From: Capillidium heterosporum
Lineage: Eukaryota > Entomophthoromycota > Entomophthoromycetes > Entomophthorales > Capillidiaceae
Direction of reading: 5' to 3'
Assembly: GCA_016630905.1 (NCBI GenBank)
Contig: WBMQ01000003.1
Span: forward strand, 248,001-312,000
DNA length: 64,000 nucleotides
The notes under the pieces are model-generated. The model made no database searches. It worked only from the letters and a program-made list of their open reading frames with translations, and was not told where the DNA came from. Of this stretch, positions 24,603-36,890 are shown piece after piece; the first letter of the stretch is position 1, and each line of letters begins with the position of its first letter. A program made the translations under genes and the position numbers.

Positions 24603-25899
24603 TTAGAAACTCTCGATCTTGGACAAGTTGAGAGCCAACTTACAGATCCATGCATTAAAAGCTTTGGAATGCAGCTTGTGGTGGTATTGGAACGTCAGCA
24701 GGTTGGTTAAACAAGTATCTTTCCTTCTCACAGTAACCGAATCAAAGTCATATATGGTGCCACGATCCAAGAATTGTACCTTCAACTTCAGCCAAGTTAA
24801 ACCGTGCAACTGTATCAAGAACTTTACAAAGTGATGGTGCTGGGACAGATGTACGTTTAAATCTAAACATTTCAGCTTTGAACTTAAAACAATATTGTCA
24901 ATGGCGCTGGTAGAAGGATCTAGTTGAAATTGAAAGTCAAAGGTGGAGTCAAACAGATCTATAGGAGAGTGCAGCTTTGTCAAGTTGGGTAGAGTTTGCA
25001 AGCATTTCTCTGCTGTCAGCTTATCGAAGTTGGAGTAGTATTCGTTGAGTAGGGTAAGTTGTTGTACCTTTTGAAAACTAACCAAGTTGGCAGTAAAAGT
25101 TTCCAAGCTAAAGTTCCCCGCCAACTCTTTCAGGTTGTCATACCTTCCTACTAGATTTAAGTTCAAGGGTTCGTCCAGGTAGAAGGTAAGACTCTCAAGC
25201 TTGGGTAGATGGCTGGATGGTAACGTTAGGTTGCAATCGTTAGCAAAGTTAAAGAGCCTCAAAGTTAGCTTGGCAAGGTTTTGAAAGCTATACTTTGATG
25301 AGAACAATTGGCTGACAGTTTCTACGTCGTGGTTACCACTTAGCTCCAAGACCTTCAAATTGCCAAAGTTTCTTTGAAGGTAAATGACGCTTAGATGGTT
25401 TAGGAACCCATTTGCCACTATTTTAAGTTCGACTAAGGACCTACCGTTCAAACTACTCACGATATTGATGAAGCGGCTGGGGGTTATGGTTTGGTTCGTC
25501 AGTTTCAAGCTTCGTAAATCTTTGAACTTTGAGCATAGAGCTGTAAGCGTGTCGTTTGGGAACGGCTCCTCAACTTCAAATCTAAGAATCCGATTGGTAT
25601 TGAAGAGTTGGATTAAAATATTGGCATTTTTTAACTTACCAACTACTTTAATATCGTTTATATGCATCAACTTCAAAATTCGGATCTCACTGTCGTTCGA
25701 ATCGCTTAGCTTCCAATTGCTTTACATATCCGGATCTTCCATCCCTTACAATTCGATCGATATCGGTGGTATCTTTACAGGTGTATAGCAACTTTGGTGT
25801 TATCAGCTGCCTAAAAAGTACATTTAGGTTGGCTAAGCTTGTTGGATCATCCAGATAGCTTAACAACTCTTCGATAACTAGTGTTGGTAGATCATTCAT
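24603..25899 (-). pseudogene. F-box/LRR protein gene with one frame break
   Basis: The N-terminal frame (25899 to 25687) starts MNDLPTLVIEELLSYLDDPT, a typical F-box, and runs 70 residues to TGA. The remaining about 357 residues (from about 25676 to 24603) are leucine-rich repeats (LRSLKLTNQTI, LKVLELSGNH, LESLTFYLDEPL) in the +1 frame. The intact paralogue at 57051-58334 aligns across the join without a gap (VKRIELNSSNDSEVRIL there, SDSNDSEIRIL here), so a single extra base near 25712-25715 explains the break. F-box proteins of this kind recruit substrates to SCF ubiquitin ligases. It may be a young pseudogene, a sequencing error, or part of the frame-break pattern described in the findings. 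Confidence 0.7.
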
Positions 25900-27692
25900 A
25901 TTGCTCGTTCGTTAAACTAAAACGCTGCTATGTTGGATCTTTTGCAGTTTATATATGTGAGTATTTTTATTCTTTAATTGAAAGACTACTTTGCTTAGCT
26001 GCTCATTCTTACATAGAATGCTCCTATTATTCAAACGTTATTTCATTACCATCAGTCCAAAATCAGCATTTATAGGTGAAAGCCGCCGCTTCATCAGCTC
26101 CTTGTTGTAGTCGTGCATACAAGTATCAAGTTAAAGAACTTTTGTAAGCTGGGATTTCATAGTTGTTTACCCTTTTTGATCATAAGATGTAGATATAAAT
26201 CAGGCTTCTTGCACAAGCTAAGAGGTGATTAATTTCTGCCTCTAGGCAGTGGCTTTGAAAATTGAGATGTAGGCGGGCCTATTGAAGGTGGATGCTAAAG
26301 CTGGTCACGTTAAAAGGGGAAAGTACATGTTTTATAAAAAGGTTGGGCTCAGCATTTAGGTAGCAGTACCCCTTTCCCACTTAAACTCCCAACATCTGCA
26401 TCCCTAAAAGTCGTCCTTCGTTCAAATAGGAGGTGTCTTGTAGATGCACCCGTATCAAATCACTAGATCTAGTTCTTTACTCTCGAAACTATCGTTTAAA
26501 AGGAAGCTAGAACAAATAGCCATTAACCTAATAAGTCCAAGTTTACCCCTTCCAAAAAGCAGTAGACCATCCCATGCTTAACTTCAAGGGTAGTTTTAGT
26601 TTACTCCTTCTTTATATAGAAAGAAAGCACTCAACAAATTACTGAAATTGAGCACAAAGCCCGTATCTTAGTAAGTAATTCGGTTCCTCGGTCGATCTTT
26701 AGGCCCCTTAGGTACGTATGATACTTATACATATATTGTTTACCTATCCAATTTAGAGACTAATTAAGTTTATCCGGATCACTTTGTAATGTACCACGTC
26801 ACAATTTGAGCTACCATCACCAAACTGATGATATTCTATGAGTTGGGAAGAACATCGATTTCCGACAGAGGTAGTTATAAATTCAAACTCATTGCTCCAG
26901 TCAGCAATGGGTGCTTTATAAATCCAATTTCTGTACGAATATGGGACGGTTATTTCGAACTAGAGTAGCAAGCCCATTCCCAGTTCCCACTGGTGTTCAA
27001 AAAATTAGAGCTTTTACTTCAATTTTAATAATAAACTTTTCCAAGTTTTTCGGAACAATAAAATTGGATTTATAAGTTCACTTTTCTGATACAAGTTTTA
27101 GATGGATTGGGTAGTTTGCTGAGACAATTGGTGGCAACATTTCCAAATTGAATACTTACTATGTTCACAGTTCTTGGAAGTTTGGTTTTGATCATCTTAT
27201 CCAACCTTCTTTTGTAGCTATTGCTTGGTTCAATTGTTTACACCATATAAGTATCCACCTTTTATCAAAGTTCTCCCATCTGCTTCTATAGAGAAAAATC
27301 CTGACAAGCCCTACCAAATAGTTACCTAATCACTAGATCTCTTATTTCCCAAGTGGCTGCTTTCCTAACAAATTTTCAAAAGTTTAAAATACTATTTTAT
27401 CCCATCCAATGTATTAACATATATATCTTGAAATATATATAGTTCCATTGAAAATTATAACTTATTACAATTAAAATCTAAAATTATAAACGACCTATAT
27501 CAATCCATTAAATAGAATATATGCAGGTTTCTTTTATGTAGCAATAGATAGTAAAAATTTCGATGTCAGGGTCGCGTAAAAGTGGATGGAAGCTCTCAAG
27601 TTCTAGTAGAGATAATAGTGAACACTCACCTATATACAACTACCACCACTCAATTATATCGTAGAATCCACCTTTCAATATAGGAAGAAACT
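25900..27692. other. Intergenic, nothing recognised
   Basis: About 1.8 kb between the 5' end of the F-box gene and the 3' end of the RBR ligase gene. No coding frame is convincing. A TATA-like TTTATAAAAA at 26331-26340 is followed by a pyrimidine-rich leader-like stretch (26360-26400) but no ORF, perhaps a lost gene's promoter. Confidence 0.4.
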
Positions 27693-29214
27693 CTAAGTCA
27701 GTTTAGCTTCGATAAACCGTACATCGGGGATGCCTAACTCGGGAGCCGCATTCCCACTCCAGTCGGTTGATGTGTTACTTTCATAAGTTGCCCTTAAACT
27801 AGTGTCGAGGCTTTGGCACTGGTAAAAGCCACATCGCTATACAAGCATCAGTATTTTAGTTATAAAGTTCAAAAATACCTCTGACCACTGGTTGAGGCAG
27901 ATCCAACAGAACCTATGCCCGCAGAAGAGGCAATCTACCTTGTTACAACCTTCGTCTCTATTGATAAGGATATGACAGTGGGGGCAAGGTTTACTTTTAT
28001 AAATAGCAATGTTAAGGTTTTAATGTATATGCAGCAAGTTTACCTGTTCTTCAAAGTCCAACGGGCCGTTTCCATATCACTAGTACTGGTTTGCACCCTT
28101 TTCTCTAAATACTGGGAGCAGGTCAAGTTGAAGTGGTACTCGTTAGCTCCACACAACAAACAAGAAGGCAGTTGGCAGGAGTTACTAGTTATTAAAAGCT
28201 ATTAGAAAATTATTCAGCCTATTCTAAAAGTACCATGTAGTAAATTGGAACCGCTTTATATGTAAAAACTGCAACTCCTTCCACAAATCAGGCTTGCAAC
28301 TCGATGGAGATAAGCTTCAACGAGAGGTTGGAGAGCTGTTCCATAATATCTAAAGGTAAGTGGACTGGAAACCTAAAGCAATACTTAGATAATAGTTCAA
28401 ATAAAGTTAGTTACTTGGACTTCAAAGTAGTTAATATACGATCCATAAACTTGGGGTAGATTCCTAGGCCTCCCGATACCTTCCCTTGCAAAAAGTACTG
28501 GTAGTCAAAGCGTAAATCTCTACATATTAACTCAACTTCCGCACCAACAATAAAAGGTGCGACTATAACTTTACAGGATTCAACTAGTTCATCCATAAAC
28601 CTTTGATAGAATTAAAAAACGTTGTTAATAAGAGGCGGAAATATAGATAGAGTACTTTTTCCGATCCAATAGATTTAACTTGCGTTCCGCTTTAACTTCA
28701 AAGACAAGTTCATTACACTTACTGCAGCAGCGCTGAATCGATCGGTAGGGTTGGTTGTAGTGCTTGTACAAGCGTACTGTTTCTTTATCTACGTACTTAA
28801 TAAAAAGTTAAAATACATATTTAAAGTAAAACTTACTTTGGACCACTCGGCCATTGGTATATTATCTTGGCATACGGGACAACTTACTTTGGCAACACCT
28901 AATCCCCACGAATTTTTGACAACCTCCTTGACGTACCTATCGAAACAGTCCAGGCAGAACTGATCCCTACACAGATTCAAGCATAGCTCCTGCTTGCGGT
29001 CGAAGCATATGGAACAGTGGTTTAGGAAGTACTCAATGTCCAGCGACCCTTTCTTGTTGAAGTTGTTGGTAGGCGAAACGATTACTTTGAATAGGTTGTA
29101 GACCAACTTGATGAGAACTATAGGTAGTATGAACATGGGGAATAGTATGTAGAATAGGGTGAGAGCTGTAGTTAGGCAGTAGTGGATCCAGTGGAATAAG
29201 GTTTGCAGTATCAT
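27693..29214 (-). CDS. RBR-type E3 ubiquitin ligase, membrane-anchored
   Basis: A multi-exon gene starting at 29214. Residues about 12-48 are hydrophobic (ALTLFYILFPMFILPIVLIK). RING1 follows (HCSICFDRKQELCLNLC, FCLDCF, CPVCQ), then YRSIQRCCSKCNEL. A long segment of about 130 residues precedes an IBR-like cluster (CNSCQLPSCLLCGANEYHFN) and RING2 (CPHCHILINRDEGCNKVDC, FCGHRFCWIC). RING2 carries the GCN cysteine that accepts ubiquitin in RBR ligases. Introns lie at about 28797-28836, 28571-28617, 28381-28415, 28176-28224, 28000-28050 and 27839-27880. In exon 4 the frame meets TGA at 28288-28290, right after LKLISIELQA, and resumes one base later as DLWKELQFLHIKRF. No splice solution was found. 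The N-terminal hydrophobic region suggests ER or mitochondrial-membrane location. Substrate unknown. Confidence 0.78.
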
Positions 29215-31894
29215 ATCTATATATCGAATTTGAAATGGGTTGGAGGTTAGCTTCTAATTAAGTAGTTTGAGCGCCTTGTCGTCTACTCGTTTTGATTGTT
29301 CTGTACAAAGGTTGAGTTGGATGGAATTTGAAAAAGTTAGTTTGTAGCTTGCCCCGCCTTTTGTTGATATCACTATTGTTCAGTTTAATTTGAAAGTTAA
29401 AGTTAAATTTAGTCAAGGATCCGTGTAGTGTGTCGTTTATATCCCTTACTACACCTGATTCAGTTGAACTTTTATAGGCTGTAGATAGTTTGTCGGCCTA
29501 AGCTGAATTGAAGCAAGAGCTTGAACCTTACAACTTGCCAAAAATTATACCCAAAATGGAACTCGTGACTGCTATTGCAAAAAATTAACCTTGGGATGAC
29601 TCCTCAGTTTTGATGATGATGGGGAACTTTGGATTGGGAGATGTAAGTGATGAAGCCAATTCTGTATTGCACAACTTTTGAAAAAGTTGGGTTGAAGTAG
29701 GGCATATTCCACTTATATAGCATCCCTTCAGCTTTTAATTTCTTTACTAAAGTTTTATGTGCTGGCATAGTGAAACCCATGTTCGCATTAGTATAGAACC
29801 TAGCTTATCATATGGATGGTTTAACATGAACCTGCACATTTTCGAATCGTTTTCATTAGCCTATGAGACATTACGATAAACCCGTTAAATTCCAATTTTA
29901 ATTGAAGAGCTTCTATAGCGCTTATCCGAATTGGGTCCGTATCAATTTGATATGTAGTTGGAAGGTGGTGGAGCCAAGTGTAACCGCTACCTACAACTTT
30001 AATATCTGATAGACGGGGATGGTTATGTTGGTTGAGTCACCGTACATATATTTTTTGCCTAATTGGAAAGATATATCAGATCTATAAGTAGCCTTACAAA
30101 TATACTCCATAGGATAGCTTTTTGGCTAAACGTTAGCAAAATCTACAGCTAGGATTTTTTATAGTATGATAATTATACTCTGATAGAAAGGTAGTTTGAA
30201 TGTCACTTTAAAAATTTGTTGACTTTTCAAACCACTTTTGTAGTCCCTTGACTTAGATCAAGAGTTTAAATTGGAAACTAATCTGTTGTTTGGAGACTTG
30301 GTTCACTGCCCTGCAACCTGTTCGATATTCACCTACAATTGCGATCTCATCAGTTCAGTTAGCTTTATACAACCTCATGAGTATCAATACAACTCTATCA
30401 CGCCTGTACATAAATCCTCTTTATAGCTTTGAAATCAGTGTCACTTTATCATTCAATAGCAACAGACTGTATAGTATCGATTGAGAAGATGCCTTCCATC
30501 ATCATCATCAAAAAGCTGAGTCCAATTTTATCAGTTTAATTGGAGGGACATGAGTACTAGTCCAAGGCAGCTAAATTAAATGAATAATCGGACCTCAAAA
30601 CACCAAGTATATCTTTTTAATTCACAACGACGACGTCTAAGTTGATTTTAATAAGAATGTAGTGGGACTTGGATTCTTAGGTTATTGATGGTAAAGTTGG
30701 AAAGGATGATGGTTTAGTTTAAAGTTTAGGGCTTCTGGAGCTGAGATTAAGGATGGTAGTACTATACCAAATCAGCACAATTGGAATATAAACTCAAGAT
30801 ACGTCGACGTTCCCGATAACTTGATCAGTTGAAAAGTTGATGTGGGTGGTATGAAGCCTATGTCTTTATATACAATAGTCTATCACTTTCATACTTTTGA
30901 CTTTGGAAGTTACAACATGGTGCAACTCGTTTCAAAATTAACAATGTAGTTAAACAGGTACATGGGATATACCTTTATGTATTATTAGAGAAATTCATGT
31001 AAACAATTTTAAACTCAGATGATCGACTAAAATCAATGGTTATCTCAGATTAGGATGTCTCAACTTTAAGGACTGTACCTTTAAGTTACACTTACAGACT
31101 ATAGACAGATCATAAGCTCAACTAGTTTTAAAATGAATGGTAGTAAGTATTGATCAATAAACTATGAGCGTAGAGTATATTATATAAAGTTGAAGTAGTT
31201 ACAAAAATCAAATATGGATTTTATAAGAAAACGTGGTAGCTTTTAAGATGTAGAAACTACAAATTGATTAGTTTTCTATAACTACAACCGTTGATATAAA
31301 ATAGGAGCAACATAGTTTACCATTAGGTTTCGAACCAAATGGAAAGTTTATCAAATTATTATAAAGTGCTCATCAAAACAAAGCTACATTACTTTATTGT
31401 ATCTATTCTAATGCAAAGCTATTCCCATAGCATAAGCTTGCCATATATTCAAAAAGTATTTGTCTAGACATGGTAAGAGTTTGTTAAGTGACATGCTAGC
31501 ATATACATTTACATTTAATGAAGATTTTAATAAAGTACAAATGCTCAATTACATATTATTAAAATTAAATGGATATACATTTTAAAATGCCGATGGTGGA
31601 CTCATATGTATTCTTTTTAATATTTCAATGTTGCTATTTCATTTTACTAGATTGCTCATAGTTCTGCTGGTTGTAAATCTTGTAAGGATTTAAAAATGCT
31701 AAAGATAGGCTGCGTAAAAACATGTCAATCAGCGCATAATTAAACCGAAAACCCAATATTAATCTTAAAAATTAGAGATTTTATAGCCAATAAAATAAGA
31801 GTATAGAAAGCAGTTGGATAATACATCCATCTAAAGTGCTAAAGTGACTGGAGTTCGATTCTCAAGAAAACATTTTCAAAAGAGCAAGGTGAAG
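29215..31894. other. Long intergenic region
   Basis: About 2.7 kb. A few stretches look faintly coding (minus strand near 29930-30080, reading DSTNITIPVYQILKL) but are closed by stops. A 64-residue plus ORF at 30290-30484 has no family features. I see no RNA gene. Confidence 0.4.
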
Positions 31895-33695
31895 ATGGCA
31901 CAGAATCTCAATTTAAACACGATATCGTTGAATACAACTAGAGTAGACCGCAATAACCTCATTCAGCTGAGTATGATCCTACGCCAACTAATACACCGTA
32001 GTGACGTCATAGCTATCGACACTGAGTTTACCGGATTGGGCAAGTCCCCCAAACAATTATCTAAGGATATTGCGCTTCGGTACCAGGAGTTACGCAAGGT
32101 CGTTATGGAGCACAGTGTAGTATCTTTAGGTATAACTCTCTTTACAAAATTGGATGGCAAAAGTAGTAGTGTCGAAGGCAGATCGAATGGAAGAGAGCCA
32201 GTTAAAAAGGTCAAGTTGGATAAAGATAGTCATTTAGAGGTTGGAGACATAAACTCAACATATAAAGTATCGAACTTTGAATTCCTATTAGCTTGCCAGG
32301 TAACTTTATTTGATTTATTTGTCATTTAAAACTCTAATTTTAGAAAGACTACATCGTGTCGCCGGCAAGTCTAGCGTTTCTTGTTAAGAATGGATTCGAC
32401 CTCAACGAACTGGTCAAAAATGGTATTCCCTACCTACCCGGTAATGACGGTTTAAGTGTGAGAGCTCGGGAATCTTTAGGTATCACTGAGTCTTCTTCAT
32501 TAAAGGTAACTGAAGTATAAGCATGATGGTTTAACATTTGTAGGGTATAAGAAATGTACAAGTGCAAGATGAGTTAGTCAAATACAACCAGGTGCTACGA
32601 GACCTAATGTTGGACTTGTGGTCCAGTAGAGGGAGTAAAGTGGTCCACAACGGGCTACTGGACCTGATGTACATCTACAACAGCTTCTACGCCGATCTGC
32701 CTACTACCTTGGATACCTTTTTAGCTGATGTATCGGACTGGGCCAAAGGTTGTACCGGGATCTACGATACAAAACTTCTAGCCGAGTACTGCAATGGTGA
32801 ACCTGCCTCCTACCTATCCTTCCTGTTCAACAAAGCGTTCCGTGAACAGGCTGTCGTCCAAAAACTGTTAGAGACGGACCTGGGCCTCGATTTGCGACAC
32901 TTTGAGATTACTGTTCAACCTCAAATCCAGATTCCGCCCACTACTAAACCTCAAGAAGCCAAAAGTAAAGACAGCCAGAAAGAAAACAGCCTTACCAACT
33001 CTGAATTCTTGACAAAGGTTTTCGATCCGACTTACCAAAAGAACCTATTAAAGGACGACTTTTGCCTCCCTTACATGCATCATGGATACTGCAGTTTGCG
33101 CCCCCAGCATCAGCCTACTGCAAAAGATATAGCCGATACCAACGTATGTACCAAATGCCACGACCTACCCACGTACCTCGACGTCTCACTAGTTTTGGCT
33201 TGCAAGGGCTACACCGCCCTTGAAAAACGCAAGACCAATTTACCATCCAGGCTCGAACCACCTCCCTTCCTCTTCGACTACATGTACGGCTTGCAACCCT
33301 ACGACGTCTACAAGCAAATTCTGCAGCTAGCCCGCTCCACTTTCATCGATGCCCACCAACCCCAGCTCTGGTTCGATAGGTACTCGTATCACTCGGCGTG
33401 CTACGACTCATTCATGACCGGGTACACCTTTGTTCACATGATCCACTACCCCAATCCCAACACGCGACTCGATCTCAGTATAGAAGAACACAACCCAAGT
33501 GCTGAACAGCCTGTCAAAGCCAGTTCGACGTTAGCGGCGTTACAACGACTAACCACCTTATCGGATGGGGGCAGTGCCCGACAAAATTTTAGGAATCGGA
33601 TCTACCTCATGGGTAAAGATGTACCTTTGGTAATAGCCAAATCCAACTTTGCCAAGTTTTCTAAAGCACACCAGGTGCTTTGGCAGCTGCGATAG
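31895..33695 (+). CDS. TOE1/Triman-like DEDDh exoribonuclease (CAF1/PARN family)
   Basis: Three exons (31895-32299, 32344-32505, 32544-33695) encode 572 residues; the start is the ATG of MAQNLNL. The CAF1/PARN-type nuclease core is complete: IDTEFTGL (Asp and Glu), VVHNGLLDLMYIY (Asp), IYDTKLLAEY, and YHSACYDSFMTGY (His and Asp). Together these form a DEDDh active site that trims 3' poly(A) tails. Within the nuclease fold sits an inserted Cys/His region (FCLPYMHHGYC to CTKC), the position and spacing expected of the CCCH finger in human TOE1. TOE1 trims snRNA 3' ends, and the fission yeast relative Triman processes small RNAs. I therefore favour nuclear 3'-end trimming over general deadenylation. 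The gene converges with PAM17 across 260 bases. Confidence 0.85.
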
Positions 33696-33958
33696 TATTT
33701 TGTAAAAGGTGTAGAATTTGGTTCCAAGGTGCTAGTACTTTATTTTAAAAATAGCAATAAAAGTTTTTGTAAGGGTATGTGTTTTATTATATGATATGGA
33801 TGTCGTTATAAGATGTATTGTGAACTATATCCAACAATACTAAACTTTTGAAATATTTAATAAAAAGGAATATGTTTTAAATTAGCTGAGTAGGATATAC
33901 ATCGGCTTCAAAAATATGCAAAAAATCTACTAGATTACGGAGAAGTTCTTTTATTAAC

Positions 33959-34626
33959 TCAAATCGAGATCTGACGCTTGTAATCGAACTGGCGTCGCAA
34001 CCAATGGCGGTAATCCTTCTTGGACAGCACCTTTTCACCATAGTAATCGGGTGGGGCAGCTACCGATCTAGGCTGTAAAGACATGTTGACTCGGTACTTG
34101 GCTACCCGCTTATAGAAGTCGGCATCTTTCTAAATTAAATGAAAATATTAAGCCCAATTAGAATCTCAATAAAAACTAAAAATTTACCTCGGTAATCTGC
34201 TGATAGGTCTTAGGTTTAATAGTTCTGTAGATTAAGGAGCCTAAAAGTGGGGTGCCTAGGAAACATAAAGTTCCCGACAAAGCTGACGATAAAATAAATA
34301 CTAAAAATGGATCGAATCCATAGATAAGACCATTAGGTTGAGGGGTCCAAAACTACAGTAGTCATAAGGTAACTGAAGGTAAAACCTCCACCTAGAATAC
34401 CAGCCGGTACCGACAACACTTGGTCGCGTATACGTCTTGCCTTCTTGTGTTGGAAATACTGGTCCCAAGTCATGACCTCCTTAGTGTCGGTTTCAGTTTG
34501 GGAAACTTTCGAAGTGGGTTCGGTAGTGTAACATCTAATACTTCTACTGGAGCTGAGTAAGCTGGTGACACAAGGTTGGATAGTTAAAGTAGGCTTGACG
34601 AGTCGATAAGCACGCAATAGGGACAT
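33959..34626 (-). CDS. PAM17: Mitochondrial import motor subunit Pam17
   Basis: The start at 34626 (MSLLRAYRLVKPTLT) gives a basic, Ser-rich mitochondrial presequence. The conserved block MTWDQYFQHKKARRIRDQ follows, then a hydrophobic segment (ILGGGFTFSYLMTTVVL), IYGFDPFLVFILSSALSG as second segment, and, after an intron (34130-34187), PDYYGEKVLSKKDYRHWLR. Pam17 is an inner-membrane partner of the TIM23 import motor. The first exon is interrupted: VVLDPST is followed by TAA (34333-34335), and the conserved NGLIYGFDPF is read from the +1 frame immediately after. A four-C run just upstream (GACCCCTCA) offers an indel explanation. The gene is divergent from COX17. Confidence 0.85.
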
Positions 34627-34936
34627 CGTATCGTGTAAGCTGGAGAAAAGTTGGCTGAGATATAAATTTCTTTGATGAAAAAAAGTGATGCAAACTCGAA
34701 ACGTTTTCATAAAGATCTTGATCTAGCGAATCGGATACCGAGTTCTAAAGGAATCAATCGTCCTAATTTGATTAGTAATATCCAAAGCTTCATTCATTGC
34801 GATTGGATAAAAGTTCCAATTCGGCTTAGGTAAGGTATAAAATCGGATTAGAAATTTTTCAAGCTAGAAAAGTTTAAAAGACAAAATCATCAAGAAACAT
34901 CTTTACAAACTCTTTGATTTTTAACGACAACACTAA
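34627..34936. promoter_or_regulatory. Shared intergenic promoter of PAM17 and COX17
   Basis: A 310-base divergent intergenic region between the starts of two mitochondrial-biogenesis genes. No named element stands out; AT-rich with short pyrimidine runs. Coregulation is inferred from position only. Confidence 0.4.
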
Positions 34937-35149
34937 ATGGATACATCGGCCCAATCGAACTTCAGCGCCCCAATTCAAACCCCCATCCCAACCAGCTCCA
35001 CTCAAGAGACCAAGTTGAAGCCCTGCTGTGCATGCCCCGAGACGAGGAATTTGAGAGATGGCTGTGTCTTTGAAAAGGGAGAGGAAGGCTGCAAGCAAGA
35101 GATAATGAACCACATCAGTTGTATGCGTAAGTTGGGTTTCAATGTCTGA
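34937..35149 (+). CDS. COX17: Cytochrome c oxidase copper chaperone Cox17
   Basis: A single-exon 70-residue protein. The copper-binding KPCCACPE sits at residues 32-39, followed by the remaining cysteines (RDGC, GCKQEI, HISCMRKLGF) in the coiled-coil-helix-coiled-coil-helix pattern of Cox17. The protein carries Cu(I) to Sco1 and Cox11 in the intermembrane space and enters by the Mia40 disulphide relay. Length is usual for the family (about 63-70). The N-terminal 28 residues are Ser/Thr/Pro-rich and divergent. Divergently arranged with PAM17. Confidence 0.95.
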   Translation: MDTSAQSNFSAPIQTPIPTSSTQETKLKPCCACPETRNLRDGCVFEKGEEGCKQEIMNHISCMRKLGFNV

Positions 35150-36103
35150 GAGTACATTTATTTATGATGGGGAGGCTATATAAAAGTTTATATTTAGAAC
35201 TAGAACTAATAAATACAGGTACGTTCTCTCTTTAATGTAAATTTCGTATGTTCTATTGAATTCTATGTATGCTTGATATGAAGTACTTTTCTGCTAGTGT
35301 TCAATTTTTGATATACTGCTATGAAAAGTACATTAAATTTTCATTTTTTAAACGTCAAGAACTAACATAATATCATTTAAAACTTGTTAATTGTAGTTAA
35401 AGTAGTAATGTGTTTAGCTATATAAGCTCTAATTTAGTATACGTTAAAGGTAGCTTTTTACTTTATATATTGGTCCTGCTTCAATTTATTGAGCCAGAAG
35501 ACATTGTAAGCCATTTTTGTAATAAAAGAAGTAGATACAAGAAAATATTGTAGATATGGATATAACTGCATTCAGTTGCTAAAAAATTAAAAAGTAGATG
35601 GAAAGTTTTGAGGCAGGTATTAAAAGCTGGTGTAAAGATGCCTTAAAAATTGCATTGAGAACGAGGTCAGTAAGTGAAGTTAAATCTAAACTTTTTGAGA
35701 AATAGTTGAGAGTTGGTGATGAAAAAGGATGAGCCGAGTCAGGTATCCATTCTTTTAGAAGCAGATTTGATATTGGCTTTTAAGTTTTGTTTGGGTAGAT
35801 TAGCTAGCAATCGTAACGAGGTATAGCGTAGTTGAAAGTTTGATGCATTCTCTTTAGGATTCTACTTTGTAGTATTATACATTAAAAGCCACCATCAGTA
35901 GCTACTAGACTAAAATTTGTCTATATGGCTACCTTGACTGTATATTTATTTCAACATCTACCTAAGACTAAATTTGAAGAGATAAATGAAAATGATAAGG
36001 TAAAAGGATAGGCAGATATTATCGAATTTCAATTAAAACAAAACTTCATATTTTATTTCATTCGACTTACTTTCTCAGAGAAGGTGAATATCCCAGCTTT
36101 CGT
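35150..36103. other. Intergenic, nothing recognised
   Basis: AT-rich 3' flanks of COX17 and of the RidA-like gene. No frame, repeat or RNA signal is seen. Confidence 0.6.
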
Positions 36104-36583
36104 TTAAGCTAAAAGTTTATGGCCTTGAAGCCCAGGGTCAACAGCAACTGCCTTGATTTCAATAAGTAACTTAGGGCTAGGTAACTGGTGTACGGCAACA
36201 GTAGTACGACTAGGACCGGTCTTGGCATCTTTGAAGTACTTGTTGTAAGTTTCGTTGAAGATCTTGTAGTCGTCCATATTGACTAAAAATACCGTCAAGT
36301 CTAAGACATGGCTCAAGTTGGCATGGCAGTGCTCGAGAATAGCTTTGATGTTTTCGATTACACCTTGTGTCTGCTTCGCAATGTCCAACTTGAAGGTACC
36401 ATCACTCAATTCTTCTACCCCTTTGTAACTGCCATCTAACTGACGGGAGGATACTCCCGAGATGTGAATAAGTCCGTTGTAACGACGGGCATGTGGATAG
36501 TTAGCTAAAGCTGGAGCTCGATCTTTGAGGATTACAGGCTTACCGTTGTGGCTTTCAGGCTTGTCTCCTCCGGTTTTAATCAT
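36104..36583 (-). CDS. RidA/YjgF-family deaminase, 2-aminomuconate deaminase-like
   Basis: An intronless 159-residue protein. Family blocks are HISGVSSRQLDGSYKGVE near residue 41, DIAKQTQGVIENIKAIL, LTVFLVNMDDYKIFN, and GPSRTTVAVHQLPSP with its substrate-gripping Arg, followed by LLIEIKAVAV. This variant, longer at the N-terminus than bacterial RidA (about 128 residues), matches the fungal 2-aminomuconate deaminase-like group linked to kynurenine or aromatic degradation. RidA proteins hydrolyse reactive enamines or imines. There is no mitochondrial presequence, so the cytosol is likely. Which amino group donor it acts on cannot be told. Confidence 0.87.
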   Translation of the reverse strand: MIKTGGDKPESHNGKPVILKDRAPALANYPHARRYNGLIHISGVSSRQLDGSYKGVEELSDGTFKLDIAKQTQGVIENIKAILEHCHANLSHVLDLTVFLVNMDDYKIFNETYNKYFKDAKTGPSRTTVAVHQLPSPKLLIEIKAVAVDPGLQGHKLLA

Positions 36584-36890
36584 TTTGGTTTTTGGTTGAG
36601 AAGTGCAGTTTCGATTTCAGTTTCGTAAGCCATCCATTTCAAGTCTCACCTATTTACCCGTAAATGTATTTGGCTTTGAAAGCTAAAACTAAACCAATTA
36701 TCATCTAGAATAGTTTACCCTTGGGATGAGAATTGAAAAGCTGGAGATAAGTGCATCTACAACAAATAAACTCATCAATTATCTGGAAAATATTTTTTCC
36801 CATATGGGGTAAATTTCCTAGGCTAACCAAACTACAGATCTGATTCAGATTAGTTGGAATGGAATGACGTACAATAAAACAGTCAGTTTT
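36584..36890. other. Intergenic, 5' flank of the RidA-like gene
   Basis: About 300 bases of AT-rich sequence, presumably the promoter of the minus-strand gene. It ends where the inverted duplicate block begins. Confidence 0.5.

Noticed and set aside
30290-30484. 64-residue plus ORF
   Set aside because: No family features and no conserved neighbours.
31800-31875. Possible tRNA with GTTCGATTC B-box-like sequence
   Set aside because: The T stem pairs poorly and no matching acceptor arm or anticodon arm forms; it lies in the leader of the nuclease gene.
34310-34365. An intron explaining the PAM17 break
   Set aside because: The only GT..AG candidate would remove the conserved GLIYGFDPF segment.
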